A stretch of 11,361 bases of DNA from SZUA-430 sp046153995 (GCA_046153995.1 JBJXEH010000227.1:1-11361), one strand, 5' to 3'; positions 1 to 6,846 are shown, numbered from the stretch's first letter. Made by a program: numbers and translations. The notes: generated by a model not told the origin, from the letters alone.

Positions 1-434
1 TCGAGCACGGCCTGCGTCAACGCAGGCGTCGTACTCGCACCGCTGACGGCGAGCACCCCGCGCGCTTTCGCGACCTCGTCCAACGAACCGAATCCGGCAA
101 CGAAATCGCGCGCATCGGCCAAGTCGATGTAGTGCACGCCGGCCTCGATGGCGGCCTGCGCAAACGTATAGGCACTGCCTTGAAACGGCCCCGCCGCATC
201 GGCGGCGCAAAACACGTTCAGCGCTGCGATATCGGCAGCACTCACCCGCGTGCGATCCAGGAACGCGACCGACACACGATCGGGCGCGCGAAGCGTGCGC
301 ACAAACGCGACCGCGTTGTCGCGCGAGCGGCCACAAATCACGACATGGCAGTCCGTGGTCTCAAGCAACCCGCGGACGAGCGATTGACCGAACGATCCCG
401 CGCCGCCAATGACGGCGATGCGCTTTACCGTCAG
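1..434 (-). CDS. Saccharopine dehydrogenase-like NAD(P)-binding oxidoreductase (partial, C-terminus off the left edge)
   Basis: The first 144 residues are present. They begin MTVKRIAVIGGAGSFGQSL (taking CTG as start), a Rossmann-fold dinucleotide-binding loop of the G-G-A-G-x-F-G type. Further on are AAGPFQGSAY, AGVHYIDLAD and GVLAVSGAST, all characteristic of the saccharopine dehydrogenase / trans-acting enoyl reductase-like superfamily. The substrate cannot be told from the sequence. The start is odd: no ATG, GTG or TTG lies in frame between the upstream in-frame stop (near 509) and the Rossmann motif. The best candidate is CTG at 434-432, preceded by AGGAG about 10 nt away and sharing a CTGA with the lipoprotein stop, which implies translational coupling. 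Third gene of a leftward group after the GDPD-family enzyme and the lipoprotein. Family assignment is firm; the start codon is inferred. Confidence 0.85.
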   Translation of the reverse strand, partial: MTVKRIAVIGGAGSFGQSLVRGLLETTDCHVVICGRSRDNAVAFVRTLRAPDRVSVAFLDRTRVSAADIAALNVFCAADAAGPFQGSAYTFAQAAIEAGVHYIDLADARDFVAGFGSLDEVAKARGVLAVSGASTTPALTQAVL

Positions 435-1039
435 GGCTTTATCGCTCCTGAGATGGCCGAAGCGGCAGGACCGGACAGATCTTGCAACGGCCCCAGCGGC
501 TTCTTCTCAGTCTTCACCTCAAGGATCGCGGGCGTACCCGACCACAGCTTGTAGACAACGACGCCATCTTGAATGAGCAGCAGCATCGAGGCCTTCCAAC
601 CGGTGCCCGTCGTCTCGCGTTCGAACCCAAGAACGTCGAGCGCCACGTTGCCCGTGCGGTCCTTCGATGAGATTGAGGGTTCGGCCAGCCACCCCGTGCA
701 CCGCTCGCGCGCCGTCAGGCACGACTGCACGGCAGGGTCCAAATCCTCCTGCTTCATGGATTGTTGCGGCAGGAAGCGCGGCACCATGTCGAGATAGTTC
801 AGCACCTTGATGTTCGGCGTCGAGTACGGATCGAACCCGCGCGCCTTCAGCTCCCGCTGCGTGGTGACGTAAGGTTTCACCTGCGCGTAAGCATCCTCCG
901 CACTCTTGTAGGTCTTGAACGGCGACTGGGTTGTCTCCACCGTCGACGGCAGAACCCCCCAGCTCGCGCACGCGCCAAGCGGCAACAGAGCGGCAACCAC
1001 AAACGCATCACGCAAACGCATCGTTGACATCCGAACCAT
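431..1039 (-). CDS. Putative lipoprotein of unknown function
   Basis: About 202 residues. The N-terminus is a short lipoprotein signal: a basic start (MRLRD), a hydrophobic segment (AFVVAALLPL) and the lipobox L-G-A-C, with the lipidated Cys at residue 24 from this start. The residues after Cys (Ala-Ser) do not suggest inner-membrane retention, so outer-membrane anchoring is plausible. The mature part is soluble, carries two more Cys in SCLTARERC that could form a disulfide, and ends in a beta-rich stretch (ASMLLLIQDGVVVYKLW). I do not recognise the family. In-frame ATGs at 1039, 1030 and 1021 are all possible starts; none has a good ribosome binding site, and all leave a usable signal peptide. 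It lies 80 nt after the GDPD-family gene and overlaps the next gene at CTGA, so the three may be one transcription unit. Confidence 0.75.
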   Translation of the reverse strand: MVRMSTMRLRDAFVVAALLPLGACASWGVLPSTVETTQSPFKTYKSAEDAYAQVKPYVTTQRELKARGFDPYSTPNIKVLNYLDMVPRFLPQQSMKQEDLDPAVQSCLTARERCTGWLAEPSISSKDRTGNVALDVLGFERETTGTGWKASMLLLIQDGVVVYKLWSGTPAILEVKTEKKPLGPLQDLSGPAASAISGAIKP

Positions 1040-1119
1040 CAAGGGAAGATCGGCATACTGGCGAGAAACGGCGCCGAACGCAATTTGCCGTCCGTCACAC
1101 AACCGTAATGCGGTGGCGC

Positions 1120-2061
1120 TCAGCCTTTCAACAAAGCCGCCAACCGGTCCGGATAGTCCGTGCACAGCCCATCGACGCCAAGGTCGGTGAGGCGGGCAAG
1201 ATCGTCAGGCTTGTTCACCGTCCAAGCACCGACTTTCAAGCCCAGATCTCGCGCTTCGGTCATGGTCGCCCGATTGATGTCGGCAAAGAACGGGAACCAG
1301 CCGTCGGCGCCAGCCGCCTTCGCCGCCTTGATGACGGAGCCGCCGTGCTTTCCCCTGTCGAAACCGCCGGTCCAAGGCGCACCGGCGCGCTCCATCGCGC
1401 GCAGCCCCTCAAGCTCGGCCTTCGGCGGCGGCCCGTGTTCAGGCGGTACCGGCGCATCGGCGAAGTAGCTTTGCGGCAGCGTGGTGAACCAACACTCGAC
1501 CTTCGGCGCAAGCTTCTTCGCCGCAATCAGCGCCGGCCAATCGAAGCCGACAAGCACCGTTCTGTCCAAGAATTTCTCGCGCTTCACGACGCGGATGACC
1601 GCCTCCGCCATCGTCTCCGGCGCAACGGTTCGCGCGCGGTCGATGAAGTTGCTCTTAAGCTCGATCCAAAGCTTCTCGTTGCCGCCCGATCGCTTCAGCA
1701 TCCAGATGACATCGGCAAGCCGCGGAATCTTCTCGCCATCGACCGGCATCTGATCGGGATGCCTGGCGCCGTATTTCGAGCCTGGCTTCAGCCGCCCGAT
1801 ATCGTAGGTCGCAAGGTCCGCGTAGGGCAGGTCTTTGATCAGCTGCGGCGCGTCGTCGAGCCATCGGCCGTCCGCGTCGCGAACGATGTCGCTCTTCAGC
1901 GCATCGTCATGGAACACGACGACGGTGCCATCTTTGGCCACGTGCACGTCGAGTTCGAACCCATCGACGCCGATGTCGAGCGCATGCGCGAACGCGGCCA
2001 GCGTGTTTTCCGGGCGCAGTCCCGCGCCGCCACGGTGCGCGATATTCAGGGGTTTGCTCAC
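1120..2061 (-). CDS. Glycerophosphodiester phosphodiesterase (GDPD) family protein
   Basis: About 313 residues from the GTG at 2061. The protein starts almost directly with the catalytic motif: NIAHRGG (His9, Arg10), PENT (Glu18), then FELDVHVAKDG (Glu36, Asp38) and VVFHDD (His51). This is the metal-binding and acid-base set of the GDPD TIM barrel. The C-terminal VGAWTVN and DGLCTDYPDRL motifs are also family hallmarks. Such enzymes hydrolyse glycerophosphodiesters to glycerol-3-phosphate and an alcohol. No signal peptide is seen, so a cytoplasmic site is likely, although some relatives act on other phosphodiesters. The frame stays open upstream to a TTG at 2130, but that extension has no ribosome binding site and looks non-coding; a TTG a few codons before the GTG is another option. 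First gene of the leftward group. Confidence 0.92.
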   Translation of the reverse strand: MSKPLNIAHRGGAGLRPENTLAAFAHALDIGVDGFELDVHVAKDGTVVVFHDDALKSDIVRDADGRWLDDAPQLIKDLPYADLATYDIGRLKPGSKYGARHPDQMPVDGEKIPRLADVIWMLKRSGGNEKLWIELKSNFIDRARTVAPETMAEAVIRVVKREKFLDRTVLVGFDWPALIAAKKLAPKVECWFTTLPQSYFADAPVPPEHGPPPKAELEGLRAMERAGAPWTGGFDRGKHGGSVIKAAKAAGADGWFPFFADINRATMTEARDLGLKVGAWTVNKPDDLARLTDLGVDGLCTDYPDRLAALLKG

Positions 2062-2231
2062 GAGGGGAGTGTGATTCAATCCAACAGCCGAGGTCACATT
2101 AGCACCGATGCGGCGGCGCTTGGTGCTCAAGAATCGTGCGGGTTTGCGCGAGAGCAGCAGAACGAACCAAGCACGCGCTTGGCCTTCGTCCCGAACTCCG
2201 GCATCATGACCGGCGGGGGAGTTTGGTGATC

Positions 2232-3164
2232 ATGGTCCGTACGTTCTTGAGCCTCGTCGCGGTCGCGCTCAGCGTGACGATCGCGCACGCCGATACCGGC
2301 AGTTGGAAAATCAAGAAAGACCACTGGGACGCGGACGACGAAGCGCGCTTCGGCGAGTTCGTGGCCGGTTTCGGCAATCACGACTGCAAAGACCCTGCCT
2401 CCTGCTTCAAGAGCACGGCCAACCCCTACCGCGACACCGACCCGCCGAACTTGCGCATGGACGGCGACTGCGCCGACTTCGTCTATCAGCTGCGCGCGTA
2501 CTACGCGTGGAAGAACGGGCTGCCGTTTTCCTATCCGATCTACGTGATGTCGCGCTCCGGCCCAACGCCCGATTTCCGCTTCTCGGACGCTGGCAATCAA
2601 GTGGTCGCAAGGCTGCAACTTGAATGGCAAGCCGACACCGATCCCGCGAAGCTGCTGCTCGATCTGCGCGGCACTGTGTCGACCGCAATGTTCCGCATCG
2701 AACACACGTTCGACAACGGCTACAGCGCCAGCGACTTCTACTCGCCCAAAGTCGAACGCGGCGCGATCCGCCCCGGCTCGATCATCTACGACCCGTGGGG
2801 CCACGTCGTTTACGTGTTCAAAGTCGACGACGACGGCACAGTCCACTACGTGGACTCAAACCCCGACCGCGAAGTCACGCGCGGCACGTTCGGCCCGCAG
2901 TTCCCGCGCACCGCACCCGCCCTCGGCTCAGGCTTCTGGAACTGGCGCCCGATCAAACTCGTCGACTATACGAAAGACGCCGACGGCAACCTGATCAACG
3001 GACGCTTCGTCGTAGCCTCGAATGCCGAACTCGCCGACTACGGCATCGAACAATACTATGGCACCGAAAAAAATGAGACCGCCGACTGGAAGCTGGCCAA
3101 GTACAAACACCGCGGCAAAGAACTCGGCTTCTACGACTACGTGAAGGCGAAGTTGGCCAAATAG
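2232..3164 (+). CDS. Secreted protein with a putative NlpC/P60- or CHAP-like cysteine hydrolase core
   Basis: 310 residues. MVRTFLSLVAVALSVTIAHA is a clear Sec signal peptide with a cleavage site after residue 20, so the protein is periplasmic or secreted. The mature part holds Cys52 and Cys58 (possible disulfide), then GDCADFVYQLRAYYAW with Cys80 at the start of a predicted helix, and later RPGSIIYDPWGHVVYVF with His191, followed by HYVDSNPD (Asp208, Asn210). A Cys heading a helix and a downstream G-H-V-x-x-Y strand with a polar third residue is the layout of papain-fold peptidoglycan hydrolases (NlpC/P60, CHAP). I infer that fold and cannot name a family. A GGGGGAG box (2215-2221) precedes both the ATG at 2232 (10 nt) and an in-frame GTG at 2226 (4 nt). 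It is divergent from the GDPD-family gene and 59 nt ahead of the transporter gene. Confidence 0.8.
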   Translation: MVRTFLSLVAVALSVTIAHADTGSWKIKKDHWDADDEARFGEFVAGFGNHDCKDPASCFKSTANPYRDTDPPNLRMDGDCADFVYQLRAYYAWKNGLPFSYPIYVMSRSGPTPDFRFSDAGNQVVARLQLEWQADTDPAKLLLDLRGTVSTAMFRIEHTFDNGYSASDFYSPKVERGAIRPGSIIYDPWGHVVYVFKVDDDGTVHYVDSNPDREVTRGTFGPQFPRTAPALGSGFWNWRPIKLVDYTKDADGNLINGRFVVASNAELADYGIEQYYGTEKNETADWKLAKYKHRGKELGFYDYVKAKLAK

Positions 3165-3176
3165 CGCGCTCATCCG

Positions 3177-3204
3177 TTGGCGCCGCCCGAAACCGTGCTA
3201 AAGA
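3177..3204 (+). promoter_or_regulatory. Candidate promoter of the transporter gene (Caulobacter sigma-73-like)
   Basis: TTGGCGC at 3177-3183 and GCTAAAGA at 3197-3204, separated by 13 nt, closely follow the alphaproteobacterial housekeeping consensus TTGACGS, 10-14 nt, GCTANAWC. It lies in the 59-nt gap before the MFS gene and would give a short leader carrying the GGAG at 3214-3217. Called from pattern only. Confidence 0.5.
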
Positions 3205-3223
3205 GGGCGCAACGGAGATATTG

Positions 3224-4666
3224 ATGCAAAAGGCCGCCCCGCCGTCCGAGCGCTTGCCGCTCTCGACCAAACTCGCCTACGGCTTCGGTTCGGTCGCATA
3301 CGGTGTCAAAGACGGCGGCTTCGCGTACTTTCTGCTGCTGTTCTACAGCCAGGTCATCGGCGTCGACAAATGGTACGTCACCATTGCCATCGGCGCGGCG
3401 CTCGTTGTGGACGCGATCAGTGACCCGATCGTGGGCTACTGGTCCGACAATCTGCATTCGAAGTGGGGCAGGCGCCATCCCTTTCTCTACGCGTCCGCAA
3501 TTCCGGTCGCGGCGACCTACTACCTGCTTTGGAACCCGCCGGTTGGTTGGTCGAACGAAGCGCTGTTCTGGTATCTGTTCGCGCTCGCCGTCCTGATCCG
3601 CACCTTCATCACATTCAATGAAACGCCGTCTTCGGCGCTGACGCCCGAACTGACGGCCGACTATGACGAGCGTTCGACCCTGATTTCCTGGCGCCTCTTC
3701 TTCGGCTGGACCGGCGGCAACGCGATGTCGGTGATGATGTTCCTGGCCATCTTCCCGGCGTTCGCGACAGCCACGGCTACGGGTCAATTCAATCGCGAGG
3801 CTTACGCGCTCTACGGTATGATTGCCGCGGCGCTGATTGGTATCTCGATTGTTGCTTCTGCGCTCGGTACGCATTCGCGCATCCCGCACCTGAAGGCACC
3901 GCCACCGAAGCGCCGGATGACGCTGGGCCTCATCTTCAAAGAGGTGTTCGAGACACTCTCAAACCGCTCGTTCGTCGCCCTTTTCATCGCAAACGTCTTC
4001 GGCGCGATCGGCGCCGGCATGTCGGCCGCGCTCTCGTTCTACATCGCGACTTATTTCTGGAAGTTCACGCCGCTCGAAATTGGCGGCTTGACGCTCGGCG
4101 TGTTTCTTTCGGCGATCATCGGTGCCGTCATGGCTCCGATCGTCACCCGAACGATGGGCAAGAAGAAGGGCGCGATGATCATCGGCATGATCGCCTTTTT
4201 GGGCGCGCCGTTGCCGATCGTGCTGAAGCTGATGGGCCTCCTCGAAGCGGGAACGCCGACATTTGTCTACCTGTTCGTCTTGATCGCGGGCATCATCGAC
4301 GTGGGCCTAATAATCTGCTTCCAGATCCTTGCCGCCGCGATGATGGCGGACTTGGTGGAGCAGTCCGAGCTGAAAACGGGCCGCAGGTCCGAGGGTACGT
4401 TTGTTGCCGCCGCTACCTTCATCCGCAAAATGGTCTCGGGTCTCGGCGTCGCGGCAGCAACCACCGTGCTCGCACTCGCGGGCTTAGAGGAGGGCGCCAA
4501 GCCCGAAGACGTCTCGCCCGACACGGTCTGGCGCCTTGGCGCATTCTACGTTCCCATCATCCTCTCGCTCTGGATGGCGATGATGGCGTCGATTGCGTTC
4601 TACCGGCTCGACCGCGCGGAGCACGAAGAAAACCTGCGCCAATTGGCCGAACGCAACGCTGGTTGA
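3224..4666 (+). CDS. GPH-family (MelB-like) MFS sugar:cation symporter
   Basis: 480 residues from the ATG at 3224, which has GGAG six bases upstream (3214-3217); the TTG just before it is less likely. The N-terminal STKLAYGFGSVAYGVKDG, then DAISDPIVGYWSDN and KWGRRHPFLYASAIP are the signature of the glycoside-pentoside-hexuronide:cation symporter family: the D-P-x-x-G-x-x-S-D / W-G-R-R loop between helices 2 and 3. About 12 hydrophobic segments follow, with a long cytoplasmic loop (SRIPHLKAPPPKRR) between the two six-helix halves. The length is usual. The transported sugar cannot be told from sequence, and no glycosidase gene stands next to it. A candidate promoter lies in the gap from the upstream secreted-protein gene, so it is probably transcribed independently at least in part. 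Confidence 0.92.
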   Translation: MQKAAPPSERLPLSTKLAYGFGSVAYGVKDGGFAYFLLLFYSQVIGVDKWYVTIAIGAALVVDAISDPIVGYWSDNLHSKWGRRHPFLYASAIPVAATYYLLWNPPVGWSNEALFWYLFALAVLIRTFITFNETPSSALTPELTADYDERSTLISWRLFFGWTGGNAMSVMMFLAIFPAFATATATGQFNREAYALYGMIAAALIGISIVASALGTHSRIPHLKAPPPKRRMTLGLIFKEVFETLSNRSFVALFIANVFGAIGAGMSAALSFYIATYFWKFTPLEIGGLTLGVFLSAIIGAVMAPIVTRTMGKKKGAMIIGMIAFLGAPLPIVLKLMGLLEAGTPTFVYLFVLIAGIIDVGLIICFQILAAAMMADLVEQSELKTGRRSEGTFVAAATFIRKMVSGLGVAAATTVLALAGLEEGAKPEDVSPDTVWRLGAFYVPIILSLWMAMMASIAFYRLDRAEHEENLRQLAERNAG

Positions 4667-4703
4667 AGACTGCATTAACCCCAACGCGTGCGCGCAGGTG
4701 AAC

Positions 4704-4741
4704 GGCGGCTGAAACCCGCATTGGCCTCGCGTTCAGCCGCC
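4704..4741 (+). terminator. Possible hairpin terminator after the transporter gene
   Basis: GGCGGCTGAA at 4704-4713 and its exact complement at 4732-4741 form a 10-bp GC-rich stem with an 18-base loop, 37 nt past the stop codon of the transporter. There is no clear T-run after it, so an intrinsic terminator is only a possibility; it could equally stabilise the 3' end. Confidence 0.35.
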
Positions 4742-4802
4742 CCGTGCCAAAAAGCCGCTTGTGGAGAGATGCGTACCTGGCGTCTTCGCCGCGCAAGCGG
4801 GG

Positions 4803-4831
4803 TTGCCAAGGGTCGCGTGTCTGACTAATTC
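4803..4831 (+). promoter_or_regulatory. Weak candidate promoter for the forward crystallin-like gene
   Basis: TTGCCA at 4803-4808 matches a -35 box in five of six positions. The sequence ACTAAT/TAATTC near 4824-4831 lies 15-17 nt on but is a poor -10. It is placed just before the leader hairpin and the ribosome binding site. Offered at low confidence. Confidence 0.25.
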
Positions 4832-4853
4832 ACCGCCCAAATCTGGGGGCGGT
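4832..4853 (+). promoter_or_regulatory. Leader hairpin just upstream of the crystallin-like gene ribosome binding site
   Basis: ACCGCCC at 4832-4838 pairs exactly with GGGCGGT at 4847-4853 (7 bp, 8-base loop). The stem ends seven bases before the AGGAG at 4861-4865. It may protect the mRNA 5' end or affect translation start; the function is inferred from position only. Confidence 0.35.
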
Positions 4854-4871
4854 TCGTTGAAGGAGATTGGT

Positions 4872-5267
4872 ATGAAGAAGTTCGCCGTTGCCGCATCTGC
4901 GATTGCCGTCGTGGCCTCCGCCGCAGTTGCCGTGGCGCAGCCCTATTACCCAGCCGCCGCGACGGTTGCACCGCCCGCGCCGCCGCCGGCCGTTATCACC
5001 GTCTTCGACCAGCCGAACTTTAAGGGCCGCAAGCTGATTTTCGATCAGATGGTGCCCAGCCTTGCCAAGATCGATTTCAACGACGTGATCGCCAGCGTGC
5101 AGATCAAAGGCCGCGACTGGGTCTTGTGCGAACACCGCAACTTCATGGGCAAGTGCGTGCGAATCCGCGCAAAGGAAAAAGACCTGAAGCGCCTGAAGAT
5201 CAACGGCCAAGTGTCGTCGCTCTATCCGGTGCCGATAACGCCGCCCGCACCGCCGAAGCCAAGGTAA
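4872..5267 (+). CDS. Secreted beta/gamma-crystallin-like protein (paralog 1)
   Basis: 131 residues. AGGAG lies six bases before the ATG at 4872. MKKFAVAASAIAVVASAAVAVAQ is a signal peptide; a Pro/Ala-rich linker follows to about residue 40. Next comes one beta/gamma-crystallin domain of two Greek-key motifs: ITVFDQPNFKGRKLIF (the F-x-x-x-x-F-x-G pattern) and DWVLCEHRNFMGKCVRI, each followed by a strand with a D/N-x-x-x-S type turn (FNDVIASV, INGQVSSLY). The canonical calcium-binding N/D-N/D-x-x-S/T-S is only partly met (N-D-V-I-A-S and N-G-Q-V-S-S), so calcium binding is possible but not assured. Two Cys in the second motif could form a disulfide. The C-terminus is Pro-rich. It converges on a paralog about half identical in the domain by eye. 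Confidence 0.88.
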   Translation: MKKFAVAASAIAVVASAAVAVAQPYYPAAATVAPPAPPPAVITVFDQPNFKGRKLIFDQMVPSLAKIDFNDVIASVQIKGRDWVLCEHRNFMGKCVRIRAKEKDLKRLKINGQVSSLYPVPITPPAPPKPR

Positions 5268-5342
5268 CGGACGACGGAATACAGAAAACGGGGATCGGAA
5301 GCGCGCAGCATCTGGTCCCCGTAATCCGTTCTCCGTATTCTA
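5268..5342. repeat. Heptad-repeat palindrome, copy A
   Basis: The whole space between two convergent genes is this element: five 7-base units on the left (5268-5302; units include CGGACGA, CGGAATA, CAGAAAA), a 5-base spacer, then five units in inverse orientation (5308-5342; read on the minus strand they include CGGAGAA and CGGGGAC). The arms are complementary at about 13 of 15 outer bases, so they can form a hairpin on either strand. The left array starts on the base after the TAA of paralog 1, and the last unit supplies the TAG of paralog 2. It may serve as a two-way terminator. Confidence 0.8.
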
Positions 5343-5738
5343 TTTCGGCGTCGCCGGCGCCGCCGGCACCACCGCCGGAGCAGGCACCGGATAAAGCGAG
5401 CTCACCCGCGCAAATAGCTGGATGATGCGCAAGTCGGCCGCCTTCGCCTGCACCCGCGCGCACCGGCCGCCATAGTTGCGGTTCTCGCAGAGCACCCAAT
5501 CGCCCGCCCCCGCCACCTCGAAGCTCGCGACTTTGTCCTCGAACTTCATCGTGGCCAGGTTGGGCGTCGCAGCGCTGATCTTCACCGAGCGTCCCTTGAA
5601 GTTCTCCTGGTCGAACACGGTGATGGAAAGCGGCACAGGCGCCGGCGGTGCGGCGGCAACCGGAGGCGCCGCCGGCGCCGCGCTCGCAATCCCTACCGCC
5701 AAACAAGCCAAAGTCACCGTCAAACCAACACGCCGCAT
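5340..5738 (-). CDS. Secreted beta/gamma-crystallin-like protein (paralog 2)
   Basis: 132 residues. A strong AGGAGG box lies five bases before the ATG at 5738. The signal peptide MRRVGLTVTLACLAVGIASA is followed by an Ala/Pro-rich linker, a single two-motif Greek-key domain (ITVFDQENFKGRSVKI and DWVLCENRNYGGRCARV) and an Ala/Pro tail. The core is about half identical by eye to the facing gene, with both Cys of the second motif kept. Its calcium-site positions are further from consensus (FEDKVASF and LFARVSSLY), so it may have lost metal binding. Known members include stress and structural proteins, but no role can be read from the sequence. The stop codon lies within the heptad array between the pair. 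Confidence 0.88.
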   Translation of the reverse strand: MRRVGLTVTLACLAVGIASAAPAAPPVAAAPPAPVPLSITVFDQENFKGRSVKISAATPNLATMKFEDKVASFEVAGAGDWVLCENRNYGGRCARVQAKAADLRIIQLFARVSSLYPVPAPAVVPAAPATPK

Positions 5739-5832
5739 GTCGTCCTCCTCGAGAAAGCGGAAGCCGATTTAGCGAAAATCCGTTCACGCCGCCCGTGAAT
5801 TTGTTGTGAGCCCGGCAGAGCCGCCAGGGCGG

Positions 5833-5914
5833 CTGAAGACCGAATACAGAAAACGAGGATCGGAAGGTGCGCCCTTCTGATCCCTGTTTTCCGTCGTCTG
5901 TTTTCTGAATTCTG
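5833..5914. repeat. Heptad-repeat palindrome, copy B
   Basis: A left array of about five 7-base units (5833-5867, including CCGAATA, CAGAAAA and CGGAAGG), a short spacer, and a longer inverse array of six units (5873-5914; on the minus strand these include CAGGGAT and CGGAAAA). The right arm has two extra units relative to the left, so the hairpin carries a bulge. The last unit overlaps the encoded CCA end of the tRNA-Thr gene by two bases, placing the structure directly at the tRNA 3' end, where it could act as its terminator. Confidence 0.75.
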
Positions 5915-5987
5915 GTGCTGTTGGTGGGAATTGAACCCACGACCTACGCCTTACCAAGGCGTTGCGCTACCACTACGCTACAACAGC
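5913..5987 (-). tRNA. tRNA-Thr (anticodon GGT)
   Basis: 75 bases including an encoded CCA. On the minus strand the acceptor GCTGTTG pairs with CAACAGC. The D arm (GCGTAGTGGTAGCGC) carries the usual GTGGTAG loop. The anticodon stem ACGCC/GGCGT encloses the loop TTGGTAA with anticodon GGT, which reads ACC and ACT threonine codons. The T arm is GTGGG-TTCAATT-CCCAC. Discriminator A precedes CCA. It stands alone, with a heptad hairpin at its 3' end and a promoter-like -10 upstream. Confidence 0.97.
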
Positions 5988-5996
5988 GGCGGGCGT

Positions 5997-6025
5997 CGTA
6001 TAGCGTGGCCCGGGCGGCGAGGGAA
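5997..6025 (-). promoter_or_regulatory. Candidate promoter of the tRNA-Thr gene
   Basis: On the minus strand GCTATACG (6004-5997) fits the alphaproteobacterial -10 consensus GCTANAWC well and ends about nine bases before the mature tRNA. A weak -35-like TTCCCTC (6025-6019) lies 14 nt upstream. Called from the -10 and its position. Confidence 0.4.
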
Positions 6026-6030
6026 GCCGC

Positions 6031-6104
6031 CGGAAGGCGGAAAACAGAACACAGGGATCGGAAGTGGCCCGTTCTAATCCCTGTTTTCCGTATTCTGTCG
6101 TCAG
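6031..6104. repeat. Heptad-repeat palindrome, copy C
   Basis: Five 7-base units (6031-6065, including CGGAAGG, CGGAAAA, CAGAACA, CAGGGAT), the 4-base spacer GGCC, and five inverse units (6070-6104; on the minus strand CAGAATA, CGGAAAA, CAGGGAT). The arms match at about 20 of 26 bases. The last unit contains the TGA stop of msrA, so the hairpin lies at the very 3' end of that gene. Confidence 0.8.
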
Positions 6105-6757
6105 GCCTTGGCCACCCCAATCGGACACGAGACCCCCATACCCCCCAGCCCGCAGTAACCGTCCGGGTTCTTCGCCAAGTACTGCTGGTGATAGACCTCG
6201 GCGTAATAGTACGCCGGTGCGTCCAAAATCTCCGTCGTGATCTTGCCGTGCCCGGCCTTCGTCAGCAGGTCCTGGAACATCGTCCGCGACGCCTCCGCGG
6301 CCTTCCGGTGCGCCTCGTTCGCGACATAGATACCGGACCGGTATTGCGTCCCCATATCGTTGCCTTGGCGCATGCCCTGCGTCGGGTCGTGGCTCTCCCA
6401 AAACACCTTCAGCAGCTGCTCGTAGGACACCTTCTTCGGGTCGAACACGACGCGCACGACCTCGTTGTGCCCCGTCATGCCCGAACACACTTCTTCATAG
6501 GTAGGGTTGGGTGTCATCCCAGCCGCATAGCCCACCGACGTCGAATAGACACCGTCCTGCTGCCAGAACTTCCGCTCCGCCCCCCAAAAGCACCCAAGCC
6601 CGAACATCGCAAGCTCAAGCCCCTCCGGAAATGGCGGCTTCAGCGGCGTGTCGAGTATGTGGTGCTTGTCCGGCACCCGCATCTCGGTGCCACGCCCCGG
6701 CAAAGCCTCACCGGCCGCGGGCATGGCGCTCTTCTTTTTCAAACCAAACAGGGCCAT
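6101..6757 (-). CDS. msrA: Peptide methionine sulfoxide reductase MsrA
   Basis: 218 residues. The reductase repairs methionine-S-sulfoxide in proteins using thioredoxin. The catalytic motif GCFWGAER places the nucleophilic Cys at residue 56. SVGYAAGMTPNPTYEEVCSGMTGHNEVVRVVFDP and SHDPTQGMRQGNDMGTQYRSGIY are highly conserved family blocks. The C-terminal YCGLGG (Cys202) and SCPIG (Cys211) hold the resolving and recycling cysteines. The start at 6757 has GGAG about seven bases upstream; the open frame continues upstream but that part runs antisense through the HigB-like gene and is not protein-like. No signal peptide, so cytoplasmic. A single gene, divergent from the toxin-antitoxin operon. Confidence 0.96.
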   Translation of the reverse strand: MALFGLKKKSAMPAAGEALPGRGTEMRVPDKHHILDTPLKPPFPEGLELAMFGLGCFWGAERKFWQQDGVYSTSVGYAAGMTPNPTYEEVCSGMTGHNEVVRVVFDPKKVSYEQLLKVFWESHDPTQGMRQGNDMGTQYRSGIYVANEAHRKAAEASRTMFQDLLTKAGHGKITTEILDAPAYYYAEVYHQQYLAKNPDGYCGLGGMGVSCPIGVAKA

Positions 6758-6846
6758 CGTGTTTCTCCGTGTGTGAGCGGAGAATATAGGGCTCTCTGCC
6801 GCCCAGCCAACCCGTTGGCGCCCTTGTGAACGCTTCGTGTGCACAA

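Noticed and set aside
2167..2182. Small inverted repeat CCAAGC/GCTTGG upstream of the secreted protein gene
   Set aside because: Only six base pairs in GC-rich DNA, 50 bases from the start, with no promoter or terminator context.
931..2229. 432-codon plus-strand frame across the lipoprotein and GDPD-family genes
   Set aside because: Antisense shadow; its product is Arg-rich and unlike any family, while the minus strand has intact GDPD catalytic motifs.
5268..6104. CRISPR array suspected from repeated similar blocks
   Set aside because: Units are 7 bases, contiguous and inverted, without spacers of uniform length, and no cas genes are present.
5915..6829. 304-codon plus-strand frame
   Set aside because: It runs through the tRNA-Thr gene and antisense to msrA; no protein-like features.
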